DNA from: Syngnathus acus
Taxonomy: Eukaryota; Chordata; Actinopteri; Syngnathiformes; Syngnathidae
Direction of reading: 5' to 3'
DNA length: 64,000 bases
Assembly: GCF_901709675.1 (NCBI RefSeq)
Contig: NC_051093.1
Coordinates: 9,806,053-9,870,052, forward strand
Shown here: positions 25,302 through 38,300 of the stretch, piece after piece
Layout: each line of letters begins with the position of its first letter
Position numbering within the stretch: position 1 is the stretch's first letter
Made by a program: the position numbers and the translations under genes
The notes under the pieces: generated by a model
What the model was told of the DNA's origin: nothing
The model's database searches: none
The model's input: the letters and a program-made list of their open reading frames with translations, nothing else

Positions 25302-28300
25302 TAGCATGTGGAACTTTGGATCCAGGGACAACGAAAAGGCTCAACAGAGCAATTACGTCACTTTATTACCATCATAAATGCTGCATAACTCTGATTATAG
25401 GTGTGACATGATGTTGCCAAGGAATGAATCTTTTAACACTAACTTGCAACTTAATAAGTCGTCAACAATTAGTCTTACTTTCCACGCAATTAGAAAGCCA
25501 TCACACTTAAATATGGTTCGATATTAAATGTGATAATTGAGACAACAAAGGATACAACAGCCCAGTGGTGATAAAATACCCTTATCAGCATCTCTCTGTT
25601 CATAGCGAAACGTTAGCATCCGCAATAAAACTAACGTGTGGGCGGAAGAGGATATAGTTTGTTCTTTATTTTTAGTTTTATATGCTTTCATAAGCTCCAG
25701 TCGTTAGAAATTGCCAAAGGATTGCAAAGTGTGAAGAGAGACAATCATTAAATGTACTCACATGACTTCCAGTTGACTCACATATAAAAGAGCTGTAAAA
25801 CAAGTGTGGGAAAAATAAAAAGTTAGGATGGAAATGCAAATATGGCATTTTACAAAAAGACACTCACATGAGAAAACTCCCCCAAAACGTGTTAACCAAG
25901 ATTTGAATGATGTTCACTATATTTTATTTGGCAATTTCTGGACTAGCATTTAAGTGAACCTGGGTCAAATGGAACAATTCAAGCAAGGATCCTGTTTTTT
26001 GTTTTTTTTTAAATTCTTTGTAGTGCGTCAGTGAGGCTTGTTAAAGTCAATATGCCTTTGTAGGCCAGCGAGATCTGCTGTGATTTGGATTGCACAGGCC
26101 AGGGACACTGAAATGTCACTCACTGGCTGACAGATACAACTCCACTCTGGCAGAAAGCAATGAAATGGCAACAAAATCAAAGACGGACAATTTGGATGCT
26201 CTCTTGAACTTGATTGTGAATGTTAGGGGCTGTTTTAGTCAAAAGCCTAAAATAACTGCACATTTCAGCTACTGGCTGCTAATGACGATGCACCTCCAGG
26301 GCTGTTTGTGCCAACTTGTATCAGTCCTATTTAAATGCGGATTATGTCTTGTGCTAATGATGCTCTTTTAAAAGCTCAGCACATCATCATGCCCAAAAGG
26401 TTTGGTTCACTTTCTGCCATGCACTAAGGGAGCGAGTGAGTGAGTGACGCCACCATACTTTGCCAATTGGGTGTGCGATTGAGATGACCTTATTTGTACT
26501 TTTCAAGTCATTGGACTTGTCCTCTTTTGAAGCCTGAGAGTGTCAACTTTCTGCGGAGGCTTCAGATAATGAAGTGGTGAAAGTGCAAAGTGGGGCGGAG
26601 GGGATCAATAAAAGCTTGCAAGTGACATTGTGGTTAGCCTTTCTTCTTTGAGTGTCGACGTGCAAAACAAGTTGATTTGATGAGACACTTCACTCATGGA
26701 ATAGATGAATAGATGACGCTCAGAAGGCAGCATGCTGCCAGCATGCTGGCAGCATGCTGGCAACACTGGCGCCGCCACGTCCTCTGCAAAGCCACATAGG
26801 TTTGCCAAAAAATCATTTCTATTCAATAAATTGAATATAGGGGACCTTTCACACGAACTATTTTCTCCTGCTTTCTAAATCCTGTGACTTGAATTCTTGT
26901 ATTCTTGATGATCGAACAAAAACATGCGTTTTTGAGACGTGGCCATTGTGCGCGATCCATTGTAAATGAGCCATCTCATCAGCCACCATGTGCTGTTTGC
27001 CTTGCCCTGCGGGACACATTTCTATACACAGCTAGCTGTGTGTTGACTTACAACCTGGTCCGAATGTGGAGCAGCCAAACAGGTCTTTTCAAAAGACGTC
27101 AGCAACTGACCATTGTCAACAAAACATATGCTCACCGTGGAAAATACAGAAAGCGTGTCCTAATTTGACGCTAATTTCCCTCGTCTTCATAAACTATCTT
27201 CACACTCTCCATCCCGAGGGCTCTCATTGTGACTCTCCATCACGACACACCCACGCATGCATAAGCACACTTCTTTATATTTGTTTCGAGACATCGTACA
27301 AGGTTGGCCTGAAAACCGATTTAGAAATTGGGATCAAATGTGTGCTTTGCCGCTGTTGAGCTGCGACCGGAGATACACCCACCTATGGGTGGGACTTTGG
27401 CAACCAAAGGAGGGGTGACATTTCCCTCACATAAATACTCACCGTGCATCCATCCTTGACGGGCTTCCAACACGGTGTCGTCTCCGGAGCGAAGCTTCCA
27501 AAGCCACCTGCACGACGGGGCAAAGTTCACCCTCATGTTTAGGCCACTGAAGATGGCGGGAGGAGCGTGCTGACGGTCATAAAGATGACTCTTCGAAGGG
27601 ACGAGGAAAGGTTCTTGTCTTTGACCTTGAAAGAAATTCCAAGACTGTTCTGATGCCGAGAGAGCACGGAGGCATCACTCCAGATAGCGGCGTGGAGAAG
27701 ATGAGGAGCGCGGTCACAGGTAGGATACGGCCCGTCCTCACCATCTACGTTATGACACAAAAAGGAAATAGGGATGCATCGAGAGGCAAGTTCTGCAACT
27801 TGTGGAATCAAAACACAAACCATGGGGCTCATGTGAGATGAAGATGAAATATGAATTTGACCTAAGATGAGCATTGTAATCCAACAAGTTCATTTCTCAA
27901 AACATGTGTGCTATGTTTGGACTTTCTACATTGAACTTACACTTTGAATGGCTTTTTGCACTTTTATAAAGACTTCATGAATGCATTCCGTTGGGTGTGT
28001 GTCGCTGTACTTTTCATAACCAAACGGAAAAGATTGTGTCAAGTGTTGAAAAACATAATGTACGACACGTTTTTCTGTTGCCTGCACTTCATTTGAATAT
28101 GTCAAGACAAAAAACGGCCTCGGGCTAAATCGAGATGTAGCCGTAGAGACAATAATGCTGTAAGAATGAGAAAGAACCGCTGGCCCAAGATGTCAGTCGG
28201 GCGGCGGTGGGTGGCAGCATGTAGCCTGAAGCAAACATGCTGTTTGTTTTCTCAACAAGGCACTGCGGGCTGCACGTCACTCCTGTTTTTGGAGCGCGGT

Positions 28301-28880
28301 TGACTGAATCTTGACATCAAACCAGTTATTGTATTTGTGAAACAGCTCTCGACAGCCCCAGCTCGCAAAAACTGACAGCTACCATTTATCAAATTAGTCT
28401 CGGTCACTCATGGCGGGGGAGTACATAGCAATTTAAGACCGAGGTCGCTAACTAGCAGCCAGCGCCACGGGACTGACTGGACATCAGAACGGCATATTGT
28501 TTTCTTTCTCTCTGCGGTGGGAGCAAAGCTTTTACGTCACGATCCAGCACCCTAGCCGGCGGCTAACACTTCTCGTCATTTCGTCCTTCAAATTTGGCAC
28601 GAATGTTGACAACGCAGGTGTTGTTCCATTTAAAAAGACTTTTTTTTCCACTTGAAAGGAGCTTCAAAACGTATCCGCATCACAAATTCCAGATAGGACG
28701 CTCTTGTTCTCCACCATTGTTGTTTTTTGTTAGCCTGTGTTAGACTTACGTGTTGACTCGACTGTAGCAGGATTGTAGCAAAACGTCGTGTCATGTTTAC
28801 ACATCATGCAGATAATGACTTGAAATGTGTGTATTTCTCTTGTTCTCCTAAAAGCTCCATTTGGATAACCCTGCCCAAAG
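25302..28880. other. Intergenic region upstream of the somatostatin receptor
   Basis: No coding gene is recognised. A possible non-coding exon with a donor-like end (GGTCACAG/GTAGGA, about 27720) could belong to the receptor's 5' UTR, but this is weak. A small inverted/tandem AGCATGCTGGC array sits at 26726-26765. Confidence 0.45.
26726..26765. repeat. Short array of palindromic AGCATGCTGGC units
   Basis: Three to four near-identical 11-13 base units (CAGCATGCTGCC, AGCATGCTGGC twice), each with an internal GCATGC palindrome, so the array can fold into hairpins. Confidence 0.8.
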
Positions 28881-30174
28881 ATGGCCGACTACAATATCAC
28901 AGTGTCTGAGGAGGTGGCGGACATGTCTTTCCCTCAGCACCACATGACGGAGCACAACGGCAGCATGTCCAACGAGACGGAGCCGCTGGCGTTCCGCGTC
29001 GTCACGGGGCTGGTCTACAGCGTGGTCTTCATGGTGGGCCTCTTGGGCAACTCCTTGGCCATCTTCGTGGTGATCCGCTACACCAAGATGAAGACGGTGA
29101 CCAACCTGTACATCCTGAATTTAGCCGTGGCGGACGAACTCTACATCTTGGGAATCCCCTTTTTGGCCACCAACAGCGTGCTTTACTACTGGCCCTACGG
29201 GGATTTTTTCTGCAAGGTGTGCATGACCGCCGACGCCATGAGCCAGTTCATGTCCACCTTTTGCCTGACGGTGATGAGCATCGATCGCTATCTAGCGGTG
29301 GTTCATCCCATCCGCAGCGTCGGGTGGAGGAGGCCGCAGGTGGCCAGGATTTTCAGCGCCATGCTGTGGCTGGTGTCGTTCCTGGTGGTGCTGCCGGTCA
29401 CCATCTACTCGCATGTACAGGAGGGCTTCGACACCTGCAACATCACGTGGCCCGAGATGCAGAACTGGTGGTCCGTGGTCTTCATTCTCTACACATCCAT
29501 CCTCGGCTTCTTCGGACCGCTCTTGATCATTAGCATCTGCTACTTGCTCATTGTTATCAAGGTACATCAAGGTCTCCCAGACTTTTCCCAGGGGTTCTCC
29601 ATTCAGTGACATAATTGTCTTTGTTTTCTCCAGGTGAGGTCAGCCGGCACTCGCGCGGGTGTGACCAAGCGCCGTAAGTCCGAGCGCAAGGCCACCCGCA
29701 TGGTGGTGATCATCGTCCTGGTCTTTGTCCTTTGTTGGATGCCCTTCTTCACCACCAACATCGTCAACCTGGTGCACATCATCCCCGAGAACAACGCCAC
29801 AGCAGCCGTCTACTTCTTCTTAGTCATCCTGACTTACGTGAACTCCTGCGCCAACCCGATCCTATACGGCTTCCTCTCGGTCAAATTCCGGCAGAGCTTC
29901 CAGAAGGTGCTCTGTTTCCACAAAGCCCAGAAGGTTCCATCTGCCGCACACACCGACAACCACCTGCCTCTTTTCCCAGCCAGGAATCCCAACCACAATG
30001 GAAACATTCAGAACAGCCAGGTAAGATGACAAGCCTCAAAGGTTTTGTCAGATAATGTGGAACCAAGTGTGTGTGTGTGTGTGTTGACAGGCTGTCCAGA
30101 TGGAGGCTGCTGCTGCTGCGGCAAAACCTGACAATGACTCCTCAAATGGCTTGAACGGTCAATCAAAGCTGTGA
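28881..30174 (+). CDS. sstr5: Somatostatin receptor, SSTR5-like, three exons (383 aa)
   Basis: A Gi-coupled class A receptor for somatostatin peptides at the plasma membrane. Exons 28881-29561, 29634-30020 and 30091-30174 are separated by introns of only 72 and 70 bp, all in phase 0. The N-terminus has NIT, NGS and NET glycosylation sequons. The conserved TM3 Cys is C111 and the ligand-contact Asp is D118 ([10 protein letters not shown]). DRY is at 135-137, CWMPFF marks TM6, and the family signature [13 protein letters not shown] marks TM7. [10 protein letters not shown] and the TM6-TM7 wording (TTNIVNLV) favour SSTR5. The C-tail has six alanines and ends GQSKL, like the SSTR5 PDZ ligand. If intron 1 is kept, the frame adds [10 protein letters not shown] and stops soon after TM5. 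The alternative is an sstr3-type paralogue. The poly-A signal is at 30406-30411. Confidence 0.88.
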
Positions 30175-30405
30175 GATGACGCAACACAAACAAAAGTGCC
30201 GCCCGCCGTTTAGCATTCGACTGCTCTTTAGCTTTCATTCATTGGATTAAGATTCGATTTGGATTCATCTTCAGAGTTTCGTTTTTATTCGTTCAATTTA
30301 AGAGGAGTCAATAAATGGAATTCTTCCATGACCGAGAGCAGTATTTTTGTATGATGTTCATGTCTTTTTTTTTTTCCTGGGAAATATCGGTGGTTCTGAT
30401 TGAGA

Positions 30406-30411
30406 AATAAA
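30406..30411 (+). terminator. Poly-A signal, sstr5-like
   Basis: AATAAA about 230 bp past the stop. An earlier AATAAA lies near 30310. Confidence 0.5.
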
Positions 30412-32381
30412 TAATACTGCAGTCGGTGTGTGATGCCCTCCTCCCAAAAAATAAGAGTCATAGTAATCGCCTAGCAGTCCAAAAACATGTCAAAATGAAA
30501 CTCCTCAACTTACAAAACCTTGGCACGGAGATGCTACAAGGAGGCACCAAAGCACTACGTTTGTCTCAATGAAGATAACGGCCTGAATGAACAAACAAAC
30601 GGTTCTGGCGACTGTATAATGAGCATATTTTGCCATAACATGACATAATCAGAAGTCAGTCACAATGTTTCCATTGGCAGAAATGCGCTGTTCTTTTCGC
30701 CCTTTTTTGAGTTTTCTTCTTTTACTTGTAGACGTGACTAAATGTCCTGAAGCAAAATGATTCATCAGTGAGAACCTTGTCCCCTGATGATTGTCATTAA
30801 AGAGGCATAGTTTGGCCTGAAAGCATGGCGCTCTTTTGTTTTGTATCACGAATGAACAAGTGTGCTCAAGGCAAAGCAACAGCTTGGCTCGGCTCAAGTT
30901 GTTGCTGTTGCGGTTAGAAATACCACTGATGAGAAATGCACCTTACTCATGGCGTGCATGATGGTGTGCTTTTATGTTTACTGTATGATGAAACAAAATG
31001 AACGGACAACGTACGTATAAGCTGTCAATTTTGCTCCTCTGGTGGTCATTATGAGAAAAACATATTTGCTCTGCCCCCCCCCGGTTATCAGGGTAACAAA
31101 TGAGACTGAACCTTCCACCTTCACTGGAGGCAGCTGGGGAAATGTTGCATTTCAATTCAAACAGTGGCCATAGATCAAATTCATGATTATAGTTAGTTTA
31201 ATGATCACATCTCATTTTATATTTAAATACTCAATTTTGCGTTCCCTGGCTTTTGATTCTTTTTCCCCCCCATAAATCTGTTGTGGTCCTTGTACTTGTT
31301 GGTATCCATGCTGAATAGTGTTGTGTTCTATTTGTTGGTCCATCTGATGCTATGATGCATTTTTTGGTCTTGACACTAATTGTGAGTACCGTAATTTTCG
31401 GACTATAAGTCGCACCGGAGTATAAGTCGCACCAGCCATAAAATGCCCAAAAAAGTGAAAAACCCCATATATATGTATATAAATCGCTCCTGAGTATAAG
31501 TCGCCCCCCCACCCAAACTATGAAAAAAAACCGCGACTTATAGTCCGAAAATTACGGTAAATTGAGACCAAGGCATTATTGTTCCAGTATAACCTTTGTC
31601 CTTGGCTCAAATAAAGGTTGTAGAACACTGCTCTGTTGTTTGTTTGTTTTTGCTTGTCCCCTGGTACAGGTCTGTTTCGTTGTGAGGTAAAACATTTCAA
31701 GTGGTTTCAACGTCCTCGCACTAGTGGTACGCTGGTTCTCTCTAGTGGCAACTGAGAGGAATCACTGGCGACGTTCCATCAGTTTCAAATCATTCTTTGA
31801 TTTTTATTTCCTCTATTATCTTCAAACTATGCATAATGCTGCACTGACTTACAATAATATCAACTGAATGAAAAAATCTTGTTTTGAAAGAGCGGTTTGC
31901 TCTATTTTCATGTCATGAATGTGGTACAAGGAGAAGTGACGTTTTCTTAGGCAATATTTGGCAAAGAACCGCTGTTGTTTTTACTCGAACGTGGTATGTT
32001 TTGTGCCACACGGAGGCAGTGTTGCACTGTTTTGTGCTTTGCGATGGATGGAGGGGGTGGGTGGGTGGGTGGTGCTGAGGGCCCCGCATGGGCTGTTGTC
32101 ACGGTTAGACGTCGAGGGAAAAAGTTGGAGCTCACTTGTGCACGAACATCCATCATGTTGCATTGGAACCTCCGAGGATCACATTTTGGAATTGAATACT
32201 CCGCCTTCTCTGCTGGCTTATGAATGCATGTTATCCTCTCTGTGGATTTGATCACTTCGGAAGTGTTGCCTTGACTGTTGCAAGCGTGCGTAAGTTGGCA
32301 GGTATGCGTTCTGACTACTCTTGAAGTGGCAATTTTTCCAATCAGCTGAACTCTGCGAAAGGATTACAAGTACAAGCGGAC
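30412..32381. other. Intergenic region between the receptor and the NHERF gene
   Basis: No coding sequence is recognised. It contains the MITE at 31387-31559. The last few hundred bases should contain the NHERF promoter, with no TATA box that I could identify. Confidence 0.5.
31387..31559. mobile_element. MITE with ~28-bp terminal inverted repeats
   Basis: The left end TACCGTAATTTTCGGACTAT and right end ATAGTCCGAAAATTACGGTA are perfect inverse complements. The interior carries further direct/inverted AGTATAAGTCGC copies. The total is about 173 bp with no coding capacity, so this is a non-autonomous DNA transposon, a common type in fish genomes. Confidence 0.92.
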
Positions 32382-35300
32382 ATGGCGAGCGAGAGGAAAC
32401 CGAGGCTTTGCGTCATGACAAAGGGGGAGCAAGGCTACGGCTTTCACTTGCACGGTGAGAAAGGCAAGACCGGCCAGTTCATCCGCAAAGTGGAGCCCGA
32501 CTCGTCTGCAGAGGCGGCGGGCTTGCGCGCGGGGGACCGTGTGGTTGCGGTCAACGGGGTCAACGTGGAGAGAGAGGCGCACCACCAGGTACAAATATTT
32601 TTGGAACACCTAATATATATGTAAAGAAGGTGTGTGGCGAAAATACACATTGGCTGTACAACGGATTACGCAATTTTGGTTCAGATTCTCTGCTAAAATG
32701 TCAAGAACTAATCCAAGCAAGAAACAAAGCACACGTGCTTCATTTACCGAACATGATAGGACGGGTGGGCCAGCATGTGGCCCCCGTGCCCTGAGTTTGA
32801 CACTGGTGATTGCTTCCGTCTCTAAGAACGCATTTTGGGCTCACACTTGGTGCATGGGACATACATAAGAGCCCTCCAAGTACATGAAAGTTAGCGTTCA
32901 CAAACCTGTTGATCAGGACTGTTGTGTGAAAATGCCTTGACAGTCATTCCGGAAAGAGGCGTCACTCGCTTATGACGATGGACGTGAGTGACAAAGTTGT
33001 GCCGCTCGTGCAGTCGGAAGATTGCAACATACTGCAGATAGATCCGTATAGAATTCCTGCAGTTTGATGAAAGCACAAAAGGTGGCCATCATTGCACTTT
33101 GTCTATCTCCCATTCCTCAAGGTGGTACAGCGAATTAAGGCTGTGGAAAATGAGACCAGATTACTGGTGGTGGACCAGGAGACGCACGATTATCTGCGTA
33201 ACCTGCGCCTCACCGCCACCGAGGAAATGGCCATCCCGGGAGAGGAGCCGCCTCCCCCGTTCTCCCCCCCGGACCCGACCTCCCCCAGCAAGGACAAGCT
33301 TGAGGACGGGAGGAACGGCTCTGCCATGGTGGAGTCCATGTTGCAGAGGAGTACCAGTTGCCAGGTGCCCAAACACACCAGGAGGCTGCCATCATTGGCT
33401 TCCAAGAAGGTAAACACGAATTACAGTCACACATACCTGCAATTATGCACCACAGGGTGGGTGACTCCAAAGGTTCTTGTTTGTCCACAAAGTCAGGACA
33501 CCCATAATAAAAAATTTTTTAAAAAAAACTTTTTTTTCCTCCTAATACAGTTTTACTACTCCTATTCCCTATAAAAACACTTTTAAACTCATTCAAACAA
33601 AATTTGGACTCCATATTTGACAGAAAATGACAGAGGGTCGTCACTGTCCAATATTTTTGGAATGGATTATTCCATCAATTCATCGGATACGATTTGATTT
33701 GCGTTTTAGAAATGTTTTCCCCAATTATTGTTTAGTAACCAATTCCGTTTCTGAACCAAATGTTTATTTGGTTTCAAAAAGTAAACAACTTCTTGAGGAA
33801 ATGATTTAATAAGTGTATGACTTTTACTGAGTTGATGCGAGCACTTCAAATTGTTTCAAATGTTGAAAATGGTGATGCGTGTATCTTACTTTTGTTTATC
33901 CACATCCAGCTGACGCGCCGCTTTACGACCGACGAGCTTGTCACGCAGTGCATGCAAATCCTCGGAGTGGCCAGAAGGCTTTTTTGAACGTCTTCCAGAT
34001 GTTTTGTTCGAAGAGGTCAGCAAACTAGGAAGTTCAGACAATGTGACCTTAAAAAAAAAAACATTTGATGTTAATTCTGCAAAAGAGGAAATGGGCCGAA
34101 ATGCATCTTTGTCACATAAAGGTTTCCAGCTAAAAAATGCAACATGCGTGCTGGCGCTAGATAGCTTTTCCACAACACGTGTTCTCACTTAGATGTTCAT
34201 ACGTGACAAAGAGACATCCCCTAAATTCCTCTCAGCTTATCAGTTATATCCGGAGTGTGGTTTCCTTTTGCGACCTGCGGAGAGGAATCCCGACCGGCCA
34301 CCTAAGGGGAATTGTCAACAAAATATAGCTTACAAATTGAATGAACGGAAGAAAGGTTTAACCACATCTTAAGGCTTGTTAGCTGCACAATGGCTCCATT
34401 GATGCCGCTGAAAAAGAAATATTCTACCATCTGTTTATGCTGACACAGCACATTTTGTCTCATGCATGATTGCTAAAACGTCCGTGTGTCACTTTCTCCA
34501 AAGAACCTCTTTTTACCTGCCAACGCGAGCCATATAGAATACAAAGGAAAGGCAGCCAGATAACATGCACGCTCAGCAGAAATTCCGCGAGAAATGTTCC
34601 TAGCGCTTGGATCGAAGGTGCTCCTGCAAACATCTTGTGATGTTTTGCTGAAATTTGTTCCACTCCTGATCTCCTTTGCCAGATTGGTTTAACGTTAAAC
34701 AGGATGTCATATTGCTCCGAATCGCAATTAAACACGCTGGAAAGAATGTTGACATTTGTTAAAAGCCACACGTTAAGTAGAAAAGCGTGCTCCGAGATTT
34801 TGCATGATTCATCTGGACAATCTGTCAGTGGTCATCATCACTTCATCAATAACCAGCAGGAAGTCCACTTCTTTCCAAGACATACGCTCCCATGTCATAA
34901 CACCACTTAAGGAGGTTCCTTTCGCTAAAAGTAGTCCTTTGCCGCCATCTCGTGGGATCAAATGTCAAGGAACTGGCTTGAAGTGAGTTGAGTAGTTTCA
35001 TACGGTTAACAATAGCGCTTTGGCGCCATTGCAATGTGCAATTCGAAATGGTTTTTGTGTTGCTACTACACGTGCCTCATGATGATTTGAAAATACGTCC
35101 GTTTGTGTAGTGTGCACAACAGAAAGATAAATGCTGGGATCTAGCCTGGCTGCTCTACCATTATTATAGACGGCTAAAGTAGGAAATGTCGGGTTGCTAT
35201 GGCAACATCAGAGATGCTGATGTCCTTATTCCAAGCCAGTGTGCCATTCACACTATTTGAAGCCGTTTTTATAAATAAGTACAAATGATTACTTGAAATA

Positions 35301-38300
35301 TGGATTATTATATGAGCTGCCCACACCATGTGACATTGTAGAACGATTTAGCGGTCTATACTGAAAATCATATCACCTCCATCTGATGTGGAAATACACG
35401 TTGCGCCCAACGCCGCCGCACAGCGAGAAAACAAACTTGCTGACGGGCAAAGCGGCGCCATGGAACGTCTGCCAACTACTGATAACAAGGGTGTGAACAT
35501 GTGCATGACATCCAAAAGATAGAAACGACGAGGGGCGGGGGGGGACTGCATACAAAAAAAACATTTTGCAAGAGGGATGGCCACTGAAAATATTTGTAGT
35601 TGCATGGGCTTGATCCCCTTCAAATAACAACAGAGAGGTGACTGCAAATTTGAAAAGCGCCGACCATGAAAACAACATGTAGGGTCAGTCAGTGTGCTCT
35701 ACAAAGAGATTTATTTCACCAAGAGCTCAGGAGGCGGCGTAAGGCCGAGCTGTTCCACAAACAAGGCTTCTCATGTTCTCTGCCTCTCCCAAGCGCCTTC
35801 TTTCCAATCCCCCTCTTTGTTCATGCTTTTCTGCTCTTCTCCATCCATCCATCCATCCATCCATCTGTCATTTCCTCACGGACCCCTGTGCAATTGACCT
35901 TGTGCGAGCCAGTTCCATTTTCTTTTCGGGTTGAGCAACACTGACAGCAGCAAGAGAGCAAAACAACTTGATTGAAGAAAAGCTTTTCCATTTAAGAGCC
36001 GCGTCATATCGGTACGATTTGACCCGTCGGCGCTCAGTTCACAAGTTCCCCGACTGTTGCTACGGCAACCCACGGTGACATTTTGCCCAGTGCGCTGGCA
36101 CCGCTACTGTTGCTTTCTCTCTCGCATTAAGATGAGCAATGCAATCCTTGCGGTACTTTTAATGACAGTGAACTTTCCAGTAAGTCGCAGCCAGCAGCTT
36201 CGCTAATAATGATTCATGGAAATGTCAACATGAGGAAATATAATGTGCTTTTTTTAGCCTTTGTTTTTATTTGTGTAACAACTTAATTAGAATAATTGAA
36301 CAATAAGTCTATAATTGTATTCCTATTACTGTCGTTCAAGTGTTAATTCGATACAGGGGCACCTGGACTCATGAGCGGATTGACTTTTTCGAGATACAAG
36401 CCGTCGCTGGGACTTTGTTACAGCTGCAGGGATAGAAATAAAGTTATATTGCTGTTGTGGGGGGGGGGGGAGCGGGCACACTTCCTATCAGATCTAGTTC
36501 TTTCAAATATGGACAAATAGATCCAAAGGTCTGCCATCTGGTGGTTATGGGTGATATTACAACTTTAAGCTACCACTTCATATTTACAGTCTGACAGCCA
36601 CAGCTGGATTTTTTTTATTTTACATTTGGGAATTTTCCCTGTACTCAAAGGACCTTGCGGATCAAATGAATGTTCCTCTCAATGGGGATATTTCGATACA
36701 ACCAGATATTGGAGTTAGAAACGGAGTAACCCAGGGATCTTCTTCAGGGTTTTGCGGGTTTTCACATGGCCGTGCGCAACCCAAATATTTGTAATATTCT
36801 GCTTTTCAAACATGGCCAATGAGTGTGCGTTTGTACTTGGGCAATCCCCGGCATTCAACAGCAACGATTTCACAAGATGAGAGTTCTATAATGTTCTTAA
36901 TTGGGCCTTAAGTAACTGGAAAAAGTGGCCAATTAGTGCAAGGATTGATGCCCACGGGGTTGACTTGCCTTGCCGCAGCTACTTGTCACAGCACAACACC
37001 AACACGTCTGCTATTCTGGACTGTGAAACTCTTACATCACAATGAATGAATCAACAGAAGCAACATTGAGTTGAAAACAGAGAAAAAGAGAAAAGCTGAT
37101 TGTGTTTTTACCGACCGCGCTAAATAGTTGGTAGCTATACAAGACAGCGAGCGCTCTTCGGCACAAGTATTGCTGACGGTTCCATTTTTTGAAATGTATT
37201 AATAGTGTCTTGGAATCACAATGACATTCTTTTTCAAAGGCCAGTCAGAGAGAGAACATGAATGGATGGATGGATGGATGGATGGATGGATGGATGGATG
37301 GATGGATGGATGGATGGATGGATGGATGGATGGATAATAGCAGATGCTTTCATCTACTTGTGCATCGGAATGCCTGAGACAATTGACAACATGTCTGCTG
37401 GGATACATTGTGGTCTTCGTGCTTTGTTTTTAATCCAAACGGCATGTACAGCAGACACGGAGAGAGAGAGAGAGACAAAAAAAAAACTCATGTCTAACAT
37501 GTTTAGCCAGAAAGAAACAAGAGGCTCATTGTGACATGAAGTCAAAGGAATTGAGGGGATGAAAACACATCCCGCGTACGCTTGAATTGCACGTGTGCGC
37601 TTGTTTTGAGTCATGCTGCATTGGAAATGTTTTCCAATCACCTCAAAGTCTTCCTAACCCTAAGCAGATAACCAGCTGTTTGTTTTCCCACTTGTAGCTA
37701 ATATCAGCCAGCACGACTGACTCCCAATTCACACTACATTATCTGTGACTTTGAATGTGTGTGGCATTCTATTTTGTTTTTGTCAGAGACCTTTTTTATT
37801 TTCGCTTGACCAATCGTTTCAGCTGAAGCTTGGGATGTGTTTAGTCTGTCTGGCCCCTGACCTATCTCATAAATCATGACGTCAACCAAACACGGTTACG
37901 GCATCGCATTTCAATCTCCCCGTTGGGGGTCTGTTGCCCGGGCGCAAATCGCACGCCATTCTCTTTTCAGTCCCGGATCTAACCTGTGACTGATGAAAGA
38001 TGGCGAGCGAGACCTCGGGGGGTGATCGGTGGGGTGCGGCGAGTCGTGCATGCGCGGGGCAGACTGAGGTTACATGGGCTCCCCGGCCCCCCAACCTAAT
38101 AACTCCCAGCTGTGCAGTGTTTATCCAAGTGGAGTTCCATTGCTTTTCCCCCTCTGGAAAGTTCTGTCAGGTTGCCCAATCTCTCAATTGTGCTGTCTTC
38201 AATTGCTCTCCTCAATCCTCCTGTGATGATGTTCACCTCCCACGCACGCACGCACGCACGCACGCACTCACTCTCGCTCGCTCCCTCCCTCCCTCCTGGC

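Noticed and set aside
27539-27760. Signal-peptide-like minus-strand reading near 27.7 kb
   Set aside because: Short, without splice support or similarity; hydrophobic runs of this length occur by chance.
31860-32255. Overlapping short frames upstream of nherf2
   Set aside because: No domain, no splice context, and several frames on both strands compete equally; treated as promoter-side non-coding DNA.
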